Shown in pieces: positions 10,743 to 21,548 of a stretch of 64,000 bases of DNA; the first letter of the stretch is position 1, and each line of letters begins with the position of its first letter. The position numbers were made by a program, and so were the translations under genes. Source of the stretch: Hygrocybe punicea (lineage: Eukaryota > Basidiomycota > Agaricomycetes > Agaricales > Hygrophoraceae). The stretch spans positions 930,001 through 994,000 of the forward strand of contig OY744466.1 of assembly GCA_963556145.1 (NCBI GenBank), written 5' to 3'. The notes under the pieces were generated by a model. That model did no database searches. It saw only the letters and a list, made by a program, of their open reading frames with translations, and was not told the DNA's origin.

Positions 10743-11906
10743 CGGTTCCTCTAGAGAATCGGAACTAGAGACCGGAGGTGCGGAGGAAGTGGAGGCGGTG
10801 CGGGCGGCAACGCGAGTGGACGAATACTTGGCCTTGGTGCAATCCTTGGCCATGTGTCCGGCTCCCCCGCATATAATGCAGAGTTTATTGTCGATGCGGT
10901 GTTGACGTTCCGCGGGCTTGAGTTTACCATCCTTGCCTAGCTTATCGGCGTAGACAGGAGGGGTTTTCGGAGTGGTGGAGGAGGTACTACAGGAGTTGGT
11001 AGTTTTGGCAGGGGACTTCTTCTCAGAAGCTTTTTCAGTTGAAGACTTGGCCTCGGAAGTAGAGGCTTTAGCAGAAGAGGATCCCGAAGCACAGGAAATC
11101 TCCGATTTCCGTTCCCAATACCGGGCGTCAAGGAGTTGAGCCTTATCCTTCAGCTCGTAGAGGTTTTTTGGTTTCTCGGATTGGGCAAGTTGATCTTTGA
11201 GGCGATCCGGAAGTCCTCGGTAAAAAGAATGCCATAAGGCACCGATGTCCCAGCCAGTCTGCGTAGCGAGACGATTGAAGTTGACGATATACTTCGCAAT
11301 TCGTTGGTTATCCTTCATTACAAGGTTTTCCAACTCGCTCTCGGCGCTACCTTTAGGGTCCAGAGGTCCGAAATTATTCTGCAACTCCGTGCAGAAATCT
11401 CCGTAATCGGACATGAAGTCCGGCGGATAGGTATCGATATCCGGGTTCTCCAAAAGGTAAGGCTCGAACCACGCAAGTGCGATCCCTTTGAGGTAGGAGA
11501 GGGCGAAGTTGACTTTGGCGCCGTCCGTTTGGAAAGCGGTTGGTCAATCATTGAAATTCAGTTGACACTGAACCAGGAAAGGGCGGAGTTTTGTCGGATC
11601 GGAGGCGTCAAACGTGTCCGGTTCTCGGACTTTGGTGCGTTGCTTGTCGTCTCCTTTGTTTCGGAGAGTAGTGGCTAGAAGAGCGATGGCCTCAGCAAGG
11701 TTGGTGTCATCGCGATTAGGATTGCCCTGTCCGAGAGGATTGTTCTCTTCGAAGACTGGGCGCGGAAATGGTTCGTGTCTCGGAGTGTGAGTTTCTTCTA
11801 ACAGAGAGACCGGGGTTATCATTGGGCGTTGGGATGAGGAGTTTGCCGGTTGAGTAAGTCGATAACGTGTGGGGGTTCTTCGTTGGGAGAAGCCTTGGAA
11901 AGACAT
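10734..11906 (-). CDS. gag: Gypsy-1 gag with one in-frame TGA
   Basis: Reads from the ATG at 11904-11906 (MSFQGFSQRR) for about 390 codons. The first part ends at a TGA (11544-11546) in LNFND/PTAFQTD and the frame then continues without shift. Features are the capsid-like region (ALAWFEPYL, DYGDFCTELQNNFG, LATQTGWD, LKDQLAQSEKP), a Ser/Thr/Lys-rich linker and a CCHC zinc knuckle (CIICGGAGHMAKDC), as expected of a nucleocapsid. The TGA is best explained as CGA to TGA decay at an arginine; readthrough cannot be excluded. Gag would form the particle that packages the element RNA. Confidence 0.9.
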
Positions 11907-11939
11907 GATCAAATGTAAAGGGAATACGACTCAAGAGTT

Positions 11940-11950
11940 GTTCAGAAAAT
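11940..11950 (-). promoter_or_regulatory. self-priming type primer binding site of Gypsy-1
   Basis: The plus strand reads GTTCAGAAAAT, two bases from the 5' LTR. Its exact reverse complement ATTTTCTGAAC occurs once in each LTR (12167-12177 and 4286-4296). In RNA terms the LTR segment can pair with the primer site over exactly 11 nt. The yeast element Tf1 and related chromoviruses prime this way, using the first 11 nt of their own transcript. No tRNA-like TGG primer site is seen here. This predicts transcription starting at about 12177. Confidence 0.7.
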
Positions 11951-11952
11951 AC

Positions 11953-13918
11953 TGTTAGAGGCGTGCAACTCCGGAAGGATCGGAGTTCTTCGGAGGAGCG
12001 GAGACGTCAACTCTTGAAGTAGGTTCACTACTTCCTTAAGTCGTATTAAGAAGACGTGGACGGAGCGGAGTTAGTCCGGAGTTCCGGACTAAGTACTAAG
12101 ATAACTAATGAGCTTAAGGGAAAGCCTTAAGTTTGAGAGTGGGTAAGAAATAAGGAACTCAAGTTGATTTTCTGAACGGAGTTACAGGACATTGTAGTTC
12201 TAGTTTATATACTTGGTAAACTAATTGTCATGTCCTTGGAGACGTGAAGACAATATGAACTCCGGAAAGAGGACTGGAGTTCAGAAGAAAATAAAAAGAT
12301 TAAAGGGTGCTATGTACGGTGACAAGTAAACAAAGGGGAGGAAAAGAAAAGGAGGTCGGAGTAAACGGAGATGGGGAAGAATAGTATTTAACAAGAGAAG
12401 AACAATAACGTACGCTGTTATGTGAATGTTTGTTTCACCAAGAATTACCGGAGTTGACTTTGTTCAGGTACCTTCTTGTTGTTCGTGGGTTTTTAATATC
12501 TAAATAACCTATCAGGAAGGGGTTTGTGGGTATATGTACTATATGAATCAATAGAATGTAATAGTGAGGTCTCTTCAATTAAGAATTGAGACTTTGAGTA
12601 GGTATGAATAGCAATTGGGTGTGTGATGTACTGAAAACAAGAATATTCACTACTGGAATATGAAAATATGAACTAATGAATACTGATAACAATATTCACC
12701 AGTTGAATATGGATGGTTTTGGCTACAGGGCCTATTCAATCAAGAGTATCTCTGGGTATTATAATATCTGACTTAAATCCGAAGCTTCAAACGCACATTG
12801 GCTACTAGTTCAGGGATATCTTTAATACCTTTTGAATACTCTGTTTTGTTTAGGATTGAAACCTTAACCTTAGAAGTGTATCTATTTAGGATGAAACCTT
12901 AACCTTAAAAATGTATCTAGCTGACTAATGCTGACTAATGAATTGATTGAACTGAGTGAACTGGGTGAATTCTCCTTGATGACAAGGGGAACTCAGAGAA
13001 TGATAGAATAAGAGTGAACTAGACTGGATTGCAAGCACTAGCTACTACAATGAGTAACTACTAGTACTAAGAGAATGGGGGATCACACTGTGTGAACCCA
13101 ACTGAGAGTGACTACTGAGTGGTGAGGGGGGAAATCCTACTGACTACTGGAATTTGGGGGCCCTATTTATACTGTTGGAGAACAATGGGGGACTGAGAAC
13201 AATGGGAAAGTGAGAACAATAGGACTGAGTCATGAGAACAATGGATGGCATCAAAGAGGCTGTGAACAATGGGCTCTATCTCCATTTGGACTGTTTAGAA
13301 CAATAGACTGCTCAGAACAATAGACCATTGTCTTTATGTAAGCAGAATATCACAATCACTCTCTGATGCATCCTATCTTATCATTATCTTATCATCCTCT
13401 TGTTCACATCTTATCTAATCATTTCCCATTATCTAGCTGAGCCGCTTTTGATCAATACAAGTAAACAAGATTTGTAATCAATCCATTACTGCTAATATAG
13501 GTAACAATGCTAGTTGGGCTTGTCTCCTTGCACGCGCAATACAGAGAAATATATAGTAAATACTAATGAGTGGGGGATGTGCCTCTGTGCACCATACATA
13601 AACGGCTAGGTCTGGGCATTACTAGTGAAGCCATAATAAATGATATAAAGGTAAGCATATATGCTATTTGTGTCTGTTCACTAGCATGCGTAATGTGGAA
13701 AGGCATAGAATGGGTACTAATGAGTGTAGGTGTGCATCCATAGTGTTGCACTTAAATATCTAAGTCCGTGGTCCGATGGTAAACCCATGACATTACACCC
13801 AAAAACACTTGGGGTCATGACAACGCGAGAAGATAAGATAAGATAAGATAAGATAAGTCGGCGGAAAAGTCCGGAGCGGAGTTCGTCGGAATCCGGCGGA
13901 GCTGCATGGGATATGACA
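11953..13918 (-). repeat. Gypsy-1 5' LTR
   Basis: A 1966-bp partner of 4072-6037, with the same TG..CA ends and about four substitutions. The 11-nt sequence complementary to the primer site is at 12167-12177, so the R region would begin there and leave about 225 nt to the end of the LTR. The flank at 13919-13923 is CTATG, the second copy of the target duplication. Confidence 0.95.
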
Positions 13919-15315
13919 CTATGGTTGTTTCTGTGCTAACTTTTTCCTTTTGTTTTGCTGTGGATGATTCCGTTGGTCTTTGTACATCAAGCGGTTTGCG
14001 TATCTCGTGTTGTGTCGGTTGTGCACACAGGTTGTTTAACTGTCAGTAGTCACAGTTGACTCCTCGTGTTGCTCTTGGTGGGTATGTTATTTCGTTTTCT
14101 GGTCTGCAAATAGCCCTTTCCAGTGCCATTGTGGTGGGTTCCAGTGATTCCATTGTGAGTTCCTGTGGTTCCGGAGTTTGCAAGTCATTAGATTCACTCT
14201 GCTCCCCCTTGAATTGCAAACCCGGTAAGTCAGATACAATCCGGACTTCCTGCAATGCCCGACTCTCGTGAAATGCCACATTCTGTGATGTTTTAACAGT
14301 CCGCATTGCGGCATCCTAGTATCAGATAGCCTTCTGCGACTCCACAAATCCTACGAACTTCATCTTAGCTGATTGTGGTGCCAGCTTCGATCTCTTTCCG
14401 CCTTGATATAAGACCCAAACATCGCATCTGGGCTGCCGGAAATGCGATAAGTCTGGCTTCTTGCCAGTCCAGGCTTCATGCAGAGTCATTCTGTCTAGAG
14501 CCTTGGTGGGGGATCGGTTTCAAATGTATGCTGCATGTGCAACAGCTTCTGGCCAAAAAAATGTGGGCATGTTTTTAGCGATCAACATCATGTGGGCTAA
14601 CTCCAGTAACATGCGATTAAATCTTTCCGCCATTCCGTGTTGCGAGGGTGAGTAAGGGGCTGTTGTTTCAATTCCAATTCCCTTCTCCACTGCCCATCTC
14701 TTGACTTCCCTGTTGACAAGTTCCTTTCCATTATTGAACTGCAAATATTTAGGGTTTTGATCAAACTTCTTCTCAATCGTGTTAACATAAGCCTTGATGT
14801 GTTCCATCGCCTGGCTTTTCTGTTTCATGAATAAAGTGGTTATGGTGCATACCACATTGTCCATGAATGAGATATAGTATCTCGATCCTCCAATAGACTC
14901 TATGCGTGCTGGGCCCCAGACGTCGCTCAAAGTCCACTCTCCAGCAATTTTTGATCGTCCATCGGCCTCTTTCGGAAATGGCTGGACAGCTTGCTTCACC
15001 TGAATGCAAGCCTCATAGGTTCAGGAAGGGACACTCCCTTTGTCAATTTCTAGACCTGTGACTAACCCCTGTCTCTGCAGGGTCTTGAGTCCGCTCATTC
15101 TGATGTGTCCATATAGGTGGTGCCATTCGTCCCAAGACATTTTCTTTGGTGTGGCTACATTTGCCTTTTCCAGCATGTGGGATTGTGCTTGGGCATTCAG
15201 ATGGTATAGTCTTCCAACAAGTTTATTCTCCTTCGTATAGAGCCTGCATATTCCATTGTGGAAGTTAACCCATCCGCCGCTTTCATTGAATCGGCTCAGT
15301 GATAGTAGCGAGTTC
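13919..15315 (-). pseudogene. Ty1/copia pol relic, integrase part
   Basis: Minus-strand reading recovers the copia integrase in order: WHHLYGHI with a broken zinc-binding CXXC (YEAC), LSDVWGPARIES, GGSRYYISFMD, YLQFNNGKEL, TTAPYSPSQHGMAERFNRMLLELA and FFWPEAVAHAAYI, then the linker VWVLYQGGKRSKLAP. The second catalytic aspartate is Asn (FNNG for the usual DNG). Several stops and shifts interrupt it. It continues at 4071 leftwards after Gypsy-1 is removed. Confidence 0.9.
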
Positions 15316-15846
15316 CGTGACTCTGGTACATGTAGTACATCTCATAGCTGATGCTGTACATCCTTTCTGTCCACTGTGAAGTGTGAAACGATGGTTCCGC
15401 GACCAAGAGCTCAAGCAGCTACCTTTCCTAGTCCTTGAATGGTAGCTTTGTCCAGAGTTTTGTACATGATGAATTTGTTTCGGGAATTGCTGATGTGACT
15501 TGTCATTCTGGAATCCAGTAACCAATCATAGTTTGAATTGCTGTCTGTATTCACTGCATATACTACATCCTGTAACATGTTATTGACATTGTCTGCAGCT
15601 TGATTTGATCAGTTCCGGTGGTTTCCACCCTTTCCAGCGCCCTTTCCTTTCCCTTTTGGCCCTTGCCCTTCCTTTCCGCCACCTTTAGACCAGCAGTCCT
15701 TCACCATATGTCCCTTCTTGTGGCAGTTGAAGCATTCCATTTCAGAATTGGCCACCTTCTGCTTTCTGTTACCCTTTCCATCACACTTTCCAGTGAACCT
15801 CCCGTGCATAGCAATGTTGTTAGGATCTCTGCTGTGCTCATGGTGC
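15316..15846 (-). pseudogene. Ty1/copia relic, gag zinc knuckle and protease
   Basis: At 15609-15809 (minus) lies a zinc knuckle CFNCHKKGHMVKDC followed by a Gly/Lys-rich tail, the end of a copia Gag. At about 15480-15545 is WLLDSRMTSHI, the protease motif, normally DSGATSHI, with the glycine changed to arginine. VLHVPESRNSLLSLSRF follows. Most of the Gag body and the copia 5' LTR are missing: only about 40 nt of possible start region separate the knuckle from the Gypsy-2 LTR at 15847. Confidence 0.85.
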
Positions 15847-17516
15847 TGTAGTGGCGAGGTCAGGGTAGCTATAGAACAAAGATCCTAACCAAGGGGGTGT
15901 CAGCATAGAAGTGATGGTGGAATAGTCAGTATCTAGCTTCAGTAAGGTGTAGAAGGAAAAGAAGTGAAACCTGCTGGGCAACCACTACTGAGAATCTACT
16001 GAACTGACATAAGCCGACGATACCGATGGTGTCAGGTATGGCGGGTCAGGTGTTGTGTGACAAGCAGTGAAGATAGATAACTGTGGTACATGTAGAGAAG
16101 AAGTATAGGATACTGGAGAGTCATACAGTGACAAGACTTAGAGTATGAGATAGACTCTGAGTGGGAGGGAAATGGGGACTTGATTTGTTAATTTGACACG
16201 GTGTAGAGGGTCGATGTCCCTCTGAGTCCGTATCATCAATATATCACGAATCCGGACCAACCCGATGCCGCCATTCGACTTGCATTCGAACCCGACGTAA
16301 CCCGACGTGACGTGACGTGACGTGACCCGACGTGACCGATGTAACCCGACACATGCCGCTTTGTGACGGCCGCTTTTGGGCTAAATCCGGCAGCCTCAAA
16401 CGCCTCGGAGTTCCAATTCCAGGAGATGGATCTCTTTGGACTCAATCCCCGACTTCGGATTTACTTTATTTATGCATCCCCTCATCCTTTCGGAGATATG
16501 TAGGACTTTCTAGATCTTTTCCTTGCATATTCGTTTTCCCCTCCATTTCCTGTCTTCGTTGCTTTGCAACCCCCCTTTCCACATCCCCATTCCAACCTTT
16601 CTTTGTAGCTTACCATCGGCCAAAGTAGACATGTCCGAAAGTAGATTACTGTTTCCTGTACTATAAAAATGGTCCCCGACGACCGTACAAAAAAACATAC
16701 CCTTAGTCCCTGTTTCCCTTTAGTCAGAATCGCCTTTTAATCCCTTCAAATGCTCGTCCATGTAGACCCTTAGCTTTTTATAGTCCACTTCGTCGTCTTT
16801 ATCGTTGTTTCCGTATATTCATTCATTGTTTCCGACCCGACATCGTCGGCATCATCGGGTTCTTTATTATTTGTCCGTTTTTACTCCGTTCATCACCGGA
16901 TTCGTCATTATTAGTCCAGTTTTACGCAGCGGCTTTACTTTTACTAACATTCCCTTCCTTTTACTACTATTCCCGACACTGACTTATCCAGTCACTTCTA
17001 CGCTGACACCCTCTGGTTAGGATCATATTTCTTTATATAGTTCCGAAGCCACACAGAACCCGCATCTACAACGGCAGTTGGGCACCATTTTTATAGTACA
17101 AAATTCTTTATCTAATTTTGGACAAGAGTCCTTGGCCGACGAAGTGATACAAGAGGAAATGGGAATGGGAATGGGAATATGGGTAAGGGGTTGTGAGGAG
17201 ACAATGACATGATAAATGGAGGGTAAAATGAGACTCCACACAAAAAGATGTAAAATACTTCTGTAAGCCCATAAGGAAGGTGAATTGTGCAAAAGAAGTA
17301 AGTCTGATGTCAGGGATTGTGTCCGATGAGATCTGTTCCTAGTGTATGAGATTCTGTGGCTTTTAGGAGTCCAACAGGTTTGGTATGAGAATGGCCATGG
17401 TGGTCGGTGTATGTCGGGTTACATTGGTTTCAAGTCCAAGTTGCTAAAGATGTTGGGTTCGTTTGGATACATGATATATCGGTAATATGGACTCAGAGGG
17501 TTGAGAACCCTCTACG
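15847..17516 (-). mobile_element. Gypsy-2 family LTR, minus orientation, split by a solo LTR
   Basis: The segments 15847-16201 and 17075-17516 together match a Gypsy-2 LTR in reverse (about 795 bp against 782 bp at 20646-21427). On the minus strand it ends CGCCACTACA at 15847, and its first base is C instead of T. It is the 3' LTR of a truncated Gypsy-2 copy whose internal sequence continues to about 17945. The interruption at 16202-17070 is another LTR of the same family. Confidence 0.8.
16202..17070 (+). mobile_element. solo LTR of the Gypsy-2 family, nested
   Basis: An 869-bp segment starting TGTAGAGGGTC and ending CATCTACA, similar throughout to the Gypsy-2 LTR but diverged. It contains a (GTGAC)n-like stretch around 16295-16340. 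ACGG is repeated on both sides (16198-16201 and 17071-17074), giving a 4-bp target duplication. The host sequence reads as one continuous LTR when it is removed. No internal sequence is present, so it arose by LTR-LTR recombination. Confidence 0.8.
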
Positions 17517-17950
17517 TCTTCTAATAGAGACCATCTGTGGGCAACAATACGAGGACTTGGGAAATCGGGATGCGAATGTGAAAAAATCACGTGAGCAGCC
17601 AAACAACAGCAAAGTAAATAAAATAAAATAAAATGTCTTTGTTGATCCATCTTTTCTCCAACACCATCACATGCCCACCATGGCCAAAACCTACGATGCC
17701 TATCTCACATTCATCAAGAGCATTGAACCTGAGATCCAAGCAGAATACGAAGAGGCCATCAACACGGTTACTGGGTTTCATAATGATGACTTCGTGACAA
17801 TGATAGACGGCAATGAGGGGCTGGCTAGGCAATGGCTAAGTGGTCGTAAGAAGGCAATGGTGAGTACCCCAGCTGATGATGCATGTCCTAGGATAGCTAA
17901 TATTATCCCACTAGCATGCTTACCACGGGATTGTTGTGGAGCTCCACATT
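17517..17950 (+). pseudogene. 5' part of a second Gypsy-2 antisense gene
   Basis: Homologue of the antisense gene at 28042-32119. The ATG at 17680 (after CCCACC) opens MAKTYDAYLTFIKSIEPEIQ and exon 1 ends ..RKKAM at 17859. A 55-nt intron (17860-17914, GTGAGT..CACTAG) sits exactly where the Gypsy-2 copy has its 55-nt intron, and exon 2 resumes HAYHGIVVEL. Similarity ends near 17945, where the copy is truncated. The protein region has no domain I recognise; the Zn-cluster part is missing. The shared intron argues that this was a spliced gene. Confidence 0.75.
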
Positions 17951-18240
17951 TCTCATTGTTATTATGTTGCATATAGCAATATCTTCCCGCATTCTTTCTC
18001 GGAAGCCAGAGTTCCAATTGAGGGTAGCACTTTGTCTCACATCAGAGAGAAGAGGCGCACATTCAGGGAAAATCTAGCCTGGGCAAGTGGAACTGGTGAA
18101 CCCCTGACAGATTAGCCTTCCCCAACAATACGAGTAAACTGTTTCCAGATGTCACCCATATATTCCTGCCTGGTAATGATATCATTTGTCTCCATCCCAC
18201 CCACTGGATATCATAATTCCATCGTGGGTGTGAATTGCCA
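17951..18240 (+). other. coding-like fragment after the truncation point
   Basis: Downstream of the Gypsy-2 breakpoint the plus strand has a short open stretch (about 17990-18115) reading STLSHIREKRRTFRENLAWASGTGEPLTD and ending at TAG. It looks like a fragment of a real protein, but I cannot assign it. Nothing else is visible. Confidence 0.25.
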
Positions 18241-19057
18241 GTATGACTGCTGCATTGCCAGCAATATCATGATGCATCTAATGGAATGTCACCATTGAGA
18301 CAGACCTTCCTGGTATCATATTGTCAATCCTTGTCATTTGCTGATCTTGCAGTCAGTTCTGAAATTCTGATGAAGGTGTGGCTTTGGTGTCATGATGAGC
18401 ACACTGCTGTGCTAGTGCCAACGATTAAAATTATGACACATCTAATGAAAATTTTATCATTGAGATCATCCTGCCATCATCCTAATTGTTGCTAATTGTT
18501 GAGCCTGATCTCAAAATTGTGGTCAAGCTGCTGCTTTGATGTCATGATTGACAGAATGGGTGTTGTTGTAGCAGACATAGATTCATGGCTACTGCAGCAC
18601 CATCACTAACATAGTGATATGGTGGCAGCTTATACATCAAGATGATATAGTTGTGAAATTTCTAATACAAAGATAATCATTGTTGCTAATGTGTATTCCT
18701 GATATATCTGAGGCTATTGATCTCTGTCAATCATGAACTATCTTTAGTTGGAGCAAAGATAGTATTGTTTGGTATTAACTATCATCTTGCTTGCCATGAT
18801 GTGTTTTCACCTACATAACCATACATTATCTGGGTTGGCCTGACTGTTACCATGCTGATAGTGGATTGTAACCATGACATCAGATCAGAATTTATCATAT
18901 TGTGTTTGATAGATACTGTAGGTACTGTTTGTCACATTGACTGTCATCATGCTTGACATGATGTATTTTCACCTACACAACCATACAAGATCTGGATTGA
19001 CCTGACTGTTGTCATAATGATACTGGATGTTAACTATGACATGCCTGATCAGGTATT
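18225..19057. repeat. degenerate tandem array, period about 165 bp
   Basis: Related blocks recur roughly every 160-185 bp. The phrase ACACATCTAATG near 18436 has a counterpart near 18275. CATGATGTGTTTTCACCTACATAACC near 18800 recurs with changes near 18960. ATCATATTGTGTTTGAT occurs at 18896 and again just past the fold-back element at 19506. The copies are diverged, AT-rich and non-coding. The array continues to about 19530 around the insertion. Confidence 0.6.
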
Positions 19058-19067
19058 ACAAGGCATT

Positions 19068-19495
19068 AGGCAAATGCAAGGGTATATCCTTGGTGTAACA
19101 AGGGTTTTCAAGGATTTTGCTTTTACCATCTCAGATTTGAGATAATTGTGAATTTTTCTACATGACCAAGAAGATTATGTCTATCCCTTCCAGGATCCTT
19201 GATGCTTTGGGTTACATTAACATTCTAGATGCTTTAATTCTTCATATCAACTGCCAAGGATACGCTATATCCATAACTCCGAGTTTTTATGGATATAGCA
19301 TATCCTTGGCAGTTGATACGAAGAATTAAAGCATCTAGAATGTTAATGTAACCCAAAGCATCAAGGATCCTGGAAGGGATAGACATAATCTTCTTGGTCA
19401 TATAGAAAAATTCACAATTATCTCAAATCTGAGACGGTAAAAGCAAAATCCTTGAAAATCCTTGTTACACCAAGGATATACCCTTGCATTTGCCT
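19068..19495. mobile_element. Mutator-type fold-back MITE
   Basis: Two arms of about 207 bp (19068-19274 and about 19288-19495) are nearly perfect reverse complements with a loop of about 13 nt. The ends are AGGCAAATGC and GCATTTGCCT. ACAAGGCATT is duplicated exactly (19058-19067 and 19496-19505). A 9-11 bp duplication with long inverted repeats is typical of Mutator-like elements. It has no coding capacity. It lies in a tandem repeat unit whose sister unit lacks it. Confidence 0.85.
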
Positions 19496-19505
19496 ACAAG
19501 GCATT

Positions 19506-20246
19506 ATCATATTGTGTTTGATTTCCTGATGGACTAGTAACTAGTGTTCAGCATGGGTACAGATACTTGTGTGGGTTTTTGGTCCAGGTAAGTATCATAG
19601 GGTCTGGTCAGGGTCTGTCTGACCTTGGTATTGATTGATGTTCTGGCCTGGGTTCACCTGAGGGGGCTCTGGCCCAAAAAATGTTAGGCCAGGCCAAAAG
19701 CCGTGGCTTCAGCTTAGCCATGATGGGCCAGACTAAGCCACAGCTTTTGTACAAGTCATGGGGCCTATATGGAGGTGTCATCTCTGACCTGCATAATGAT
19801 GGGCAAAATTGAATTCTGGTATGCCATTATGCTCAATGTGGGCATATTTGTGATTGGGTATACTAGATGCCATAATTGCGTCAGAGATGGAAGAGGTTAA
19901 ATATTTAGAATATCAGAGGGCTGCATGAACAAGCAAGTGGTTAGATTGCGCTGAGTGTCTCCCCACACTCTACACAGCATTCATGAAACTGGACGATCTG
20001 GCAGCAAACCTTAAATTAGTAGACCATAAGACCCTCTACTTATAGGGAGCGGGAATTAACAAAAATGGTGCCCACCAAGGCGAAGTGAAGACCTGTTGAT
20101 GATGTTTGATTATCTAGTGGTGCAGGAAATAATACAATGATCGTAGGCCAGAGAAAGGTTTCGATAATTTGTCTATAGAATGATGCGAAGAATTCCCACT
20201 TGTGTGATCCGACACAATATCTGCATCCAGAGATGAATTTTCAAAG
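19506..20246. other. no gene seen; short inverted repeat
   Basis: The stretch begins with the tail of the tandem repeat. At about 19683-19750, CCAAAAGCCGTGGCTTCAGC and a diverged inverse (GACTAAGCCACAGCTTTTG) face each other, giving a small hairpin-forming repeat rich in GGCC. The remainder to the end of the host-type gene (20247) shows no reading frame or structure I can support. Confidence 0.4.
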
Positions 20247-20645
20247 TTAGACATCGCGGTTTGATTGATAACAGTTATTCACTATTAATGAAATAACAGA
20301 ATAAAACGCACTGTCAAATTGGATCTCCTGAAGGAACGCCGGATTATGGTCATTGTCTAAAAAAGAACCGACGTCGAAGGTTGGTGTACATGGTCCGCAA
20401 AGATGTATGAACTACATACCAGGTGCACTCGTCAACATCATCATGTAAGCTTTCCGCTGTTCCATGTCTGCATCTGCAAACCATTGATGAAGTTTTAAAA
20501 TAGTTGATGGGCCTGCTACATCCCCCATCTCGGTGTCTTCACTCGATGTCCCCTCCATTGTCTTTGCAGGGTCAGGCCACAAAGGCCTTGGTGCATTCCG
20601 TCGCGCGTTAGCTATTCTTTGATTGCGAACTTCTTGCCCTCGCGA
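20247..20645 (-). pseudogene. 3' part of a multi-exon gene split by Gypsy-2
   Basis: Continuation of the gene at 34776-36478. The exon runs from 20645 to 20420 (GQEVRNQRIANARRNAPRPLWPDPAKT..MEQRKAYMMMLTSAP) and ends at GTATGT. A 63-nt intron (20357-20419) leads to a last exon (20356-20247, NDHNPAFLQEIQFD..) ending in TAA. Joined to 34776 with one copy of the 4-bp target site, the exon becomes 840 nt and stays in frame. I do not recognise a domain. It reads like a protein of unknown function, with Gypsy-2 cutting its largest exon. Confidence 0.65.
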
Positions 20646-21427
20646 TGTAGAGGGTCCTCAACCCTCTGAGGCCGTAAACTCAATATCTCACAAATCCGCT
20701 CGAACCTGATGTCTCTAGCAATCCACACTCAAACCTGACGCAACCCGATGCATACCGACCAGCACGGCTGCTCACATACCTGGTCAGTCCACCTCCTTAA
20801 CTCACGGAATCCCAATTATCGCAGATGGATCTCATCGGACTCGATTCCCGACATCGGACTTGCCTTATATACGCGTCCCTTCATCCTTTCGGAGATAGGT
20901 ATGAATTTTTAGATTGTTTTCATGGATATTTACTTTCCCCTCCATTTTCCTGTCACCGTCGCATTGCAACCCTCTTCTCATTTCCCTATTTTTGTTTCTC
21001 TTTGTTCTCTCTCATTGGCCGAGGACTCTCATCCAAATCTAGATAGAGAATTTTGTAGTATAAAAACGGTGCCCAAGCGCCATCTCAAAATAAGAGATCA
21101 GTTCCCCCATTTCCTCTCTCTGAGAATCAGTCTCTCAGTAAAGTCCATCGCACACAGTACTCGTCAGTTTCCTCGACGCTCTCCCCGTCATTCTACCGTC
21201 TTTATTTCTACATTGCTCGTCACCTGACACCCGACCCGCCGTACCCGACATCGTCAGCTTCATCGGCTTAGACCGGTTTCGATAGTTTTAGTAGTTTTAC
21301 TCGGCGGCTCTCTACTCTTTCTTTCTTATTATCTCACTGAAGCTTGTTAGACTATTCCTAGTCACTTCTACGCTGACACCACAGGTTAGGATCTTCATTC
21401 CGCAGCCACCCCGACCTCGCCACTACA
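20646..21427 (+). repeat. Gypsy-2 5' LTR
   Basis: 782 bp, TGTAGAGGGTCC to CGCCACTACA. It contains TATAAAAACGGTGCCC near 21060 as a possible promoter box. It also retains the uninterrupted AGACCGGTTTCG site (about 21273) that element B has split in the 3' LTR, so it acts as the empty-site reference. Confidence 0.9.
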
Positions 21428-21445
21428 TCTGGAGCCCACCACGAG
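21428..21445 (+). promoter_or_regulatory. putative primer binding site of Gypsy-2
   Basis: Immediately after the 5' LTR the sequence is TCTGGAGCCCACCACGAG. The TGG-starting segment in the expected position suggests a tRNA 3'-end complement, but I cannot name the tRNA from the window. Confidence 0.45.
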
Positions 21446-21548
21446 GAATAGTCTAGCACCACCATAGCTTTCTCTTCCCGTATCCCTCCCTCTGATCGTC
21501 ATCTTTGAGATCTTCCTCAAAGAACTCTTCAACAAGAACTCTCTTTAG

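Larger units (their letters stand above)
4072..13918 (-). mobile_element. Gypsy-1: nearly intact chromodomain Ty3/gypsy retrotransposon
   Basis: A 9847-bp LTR retrotransposon transcribed leftwards. Order in its own sense: 5' LTR (11953-13918), primer site (11940-11950), gag (11906-10734), pol (10738-7015), an opposite-strand gene (6160-7004), polypurine tract (about 6039-6055) and 3' LTR (4072-6037). Both LTRs are 1966 bp, run TG..CA, and differ at about four sites by eye, three of them CpG to TpG/CpA. CTATG flanks the element (4067-4071 and 13919-13923). It is inserted in a copia relic. Pol is open throughout, but gag has one in-frame TGA and RNase H has an Asp to Asn change, so this copy may need help to move. 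Confidence 0.95.

Noticed and set aside
15847..16201. Apparent copia 5' LTR sharing its end with the Gypsy-2 LTR, suggesting LTR exchange between superfamilies
   Set aside because: Removing the solo LTR (16202-17070 plus one ACGG) joins this piece to 17075-17516 as one Gypsy-2 LTR in minus orientation, so no exchange is needed.
18225..19530. CRISPR-like or satellite array
   Set aside because: Units are long, diverged and without uniform spacers; this is a eukaryotic degenerate tandem repeat.
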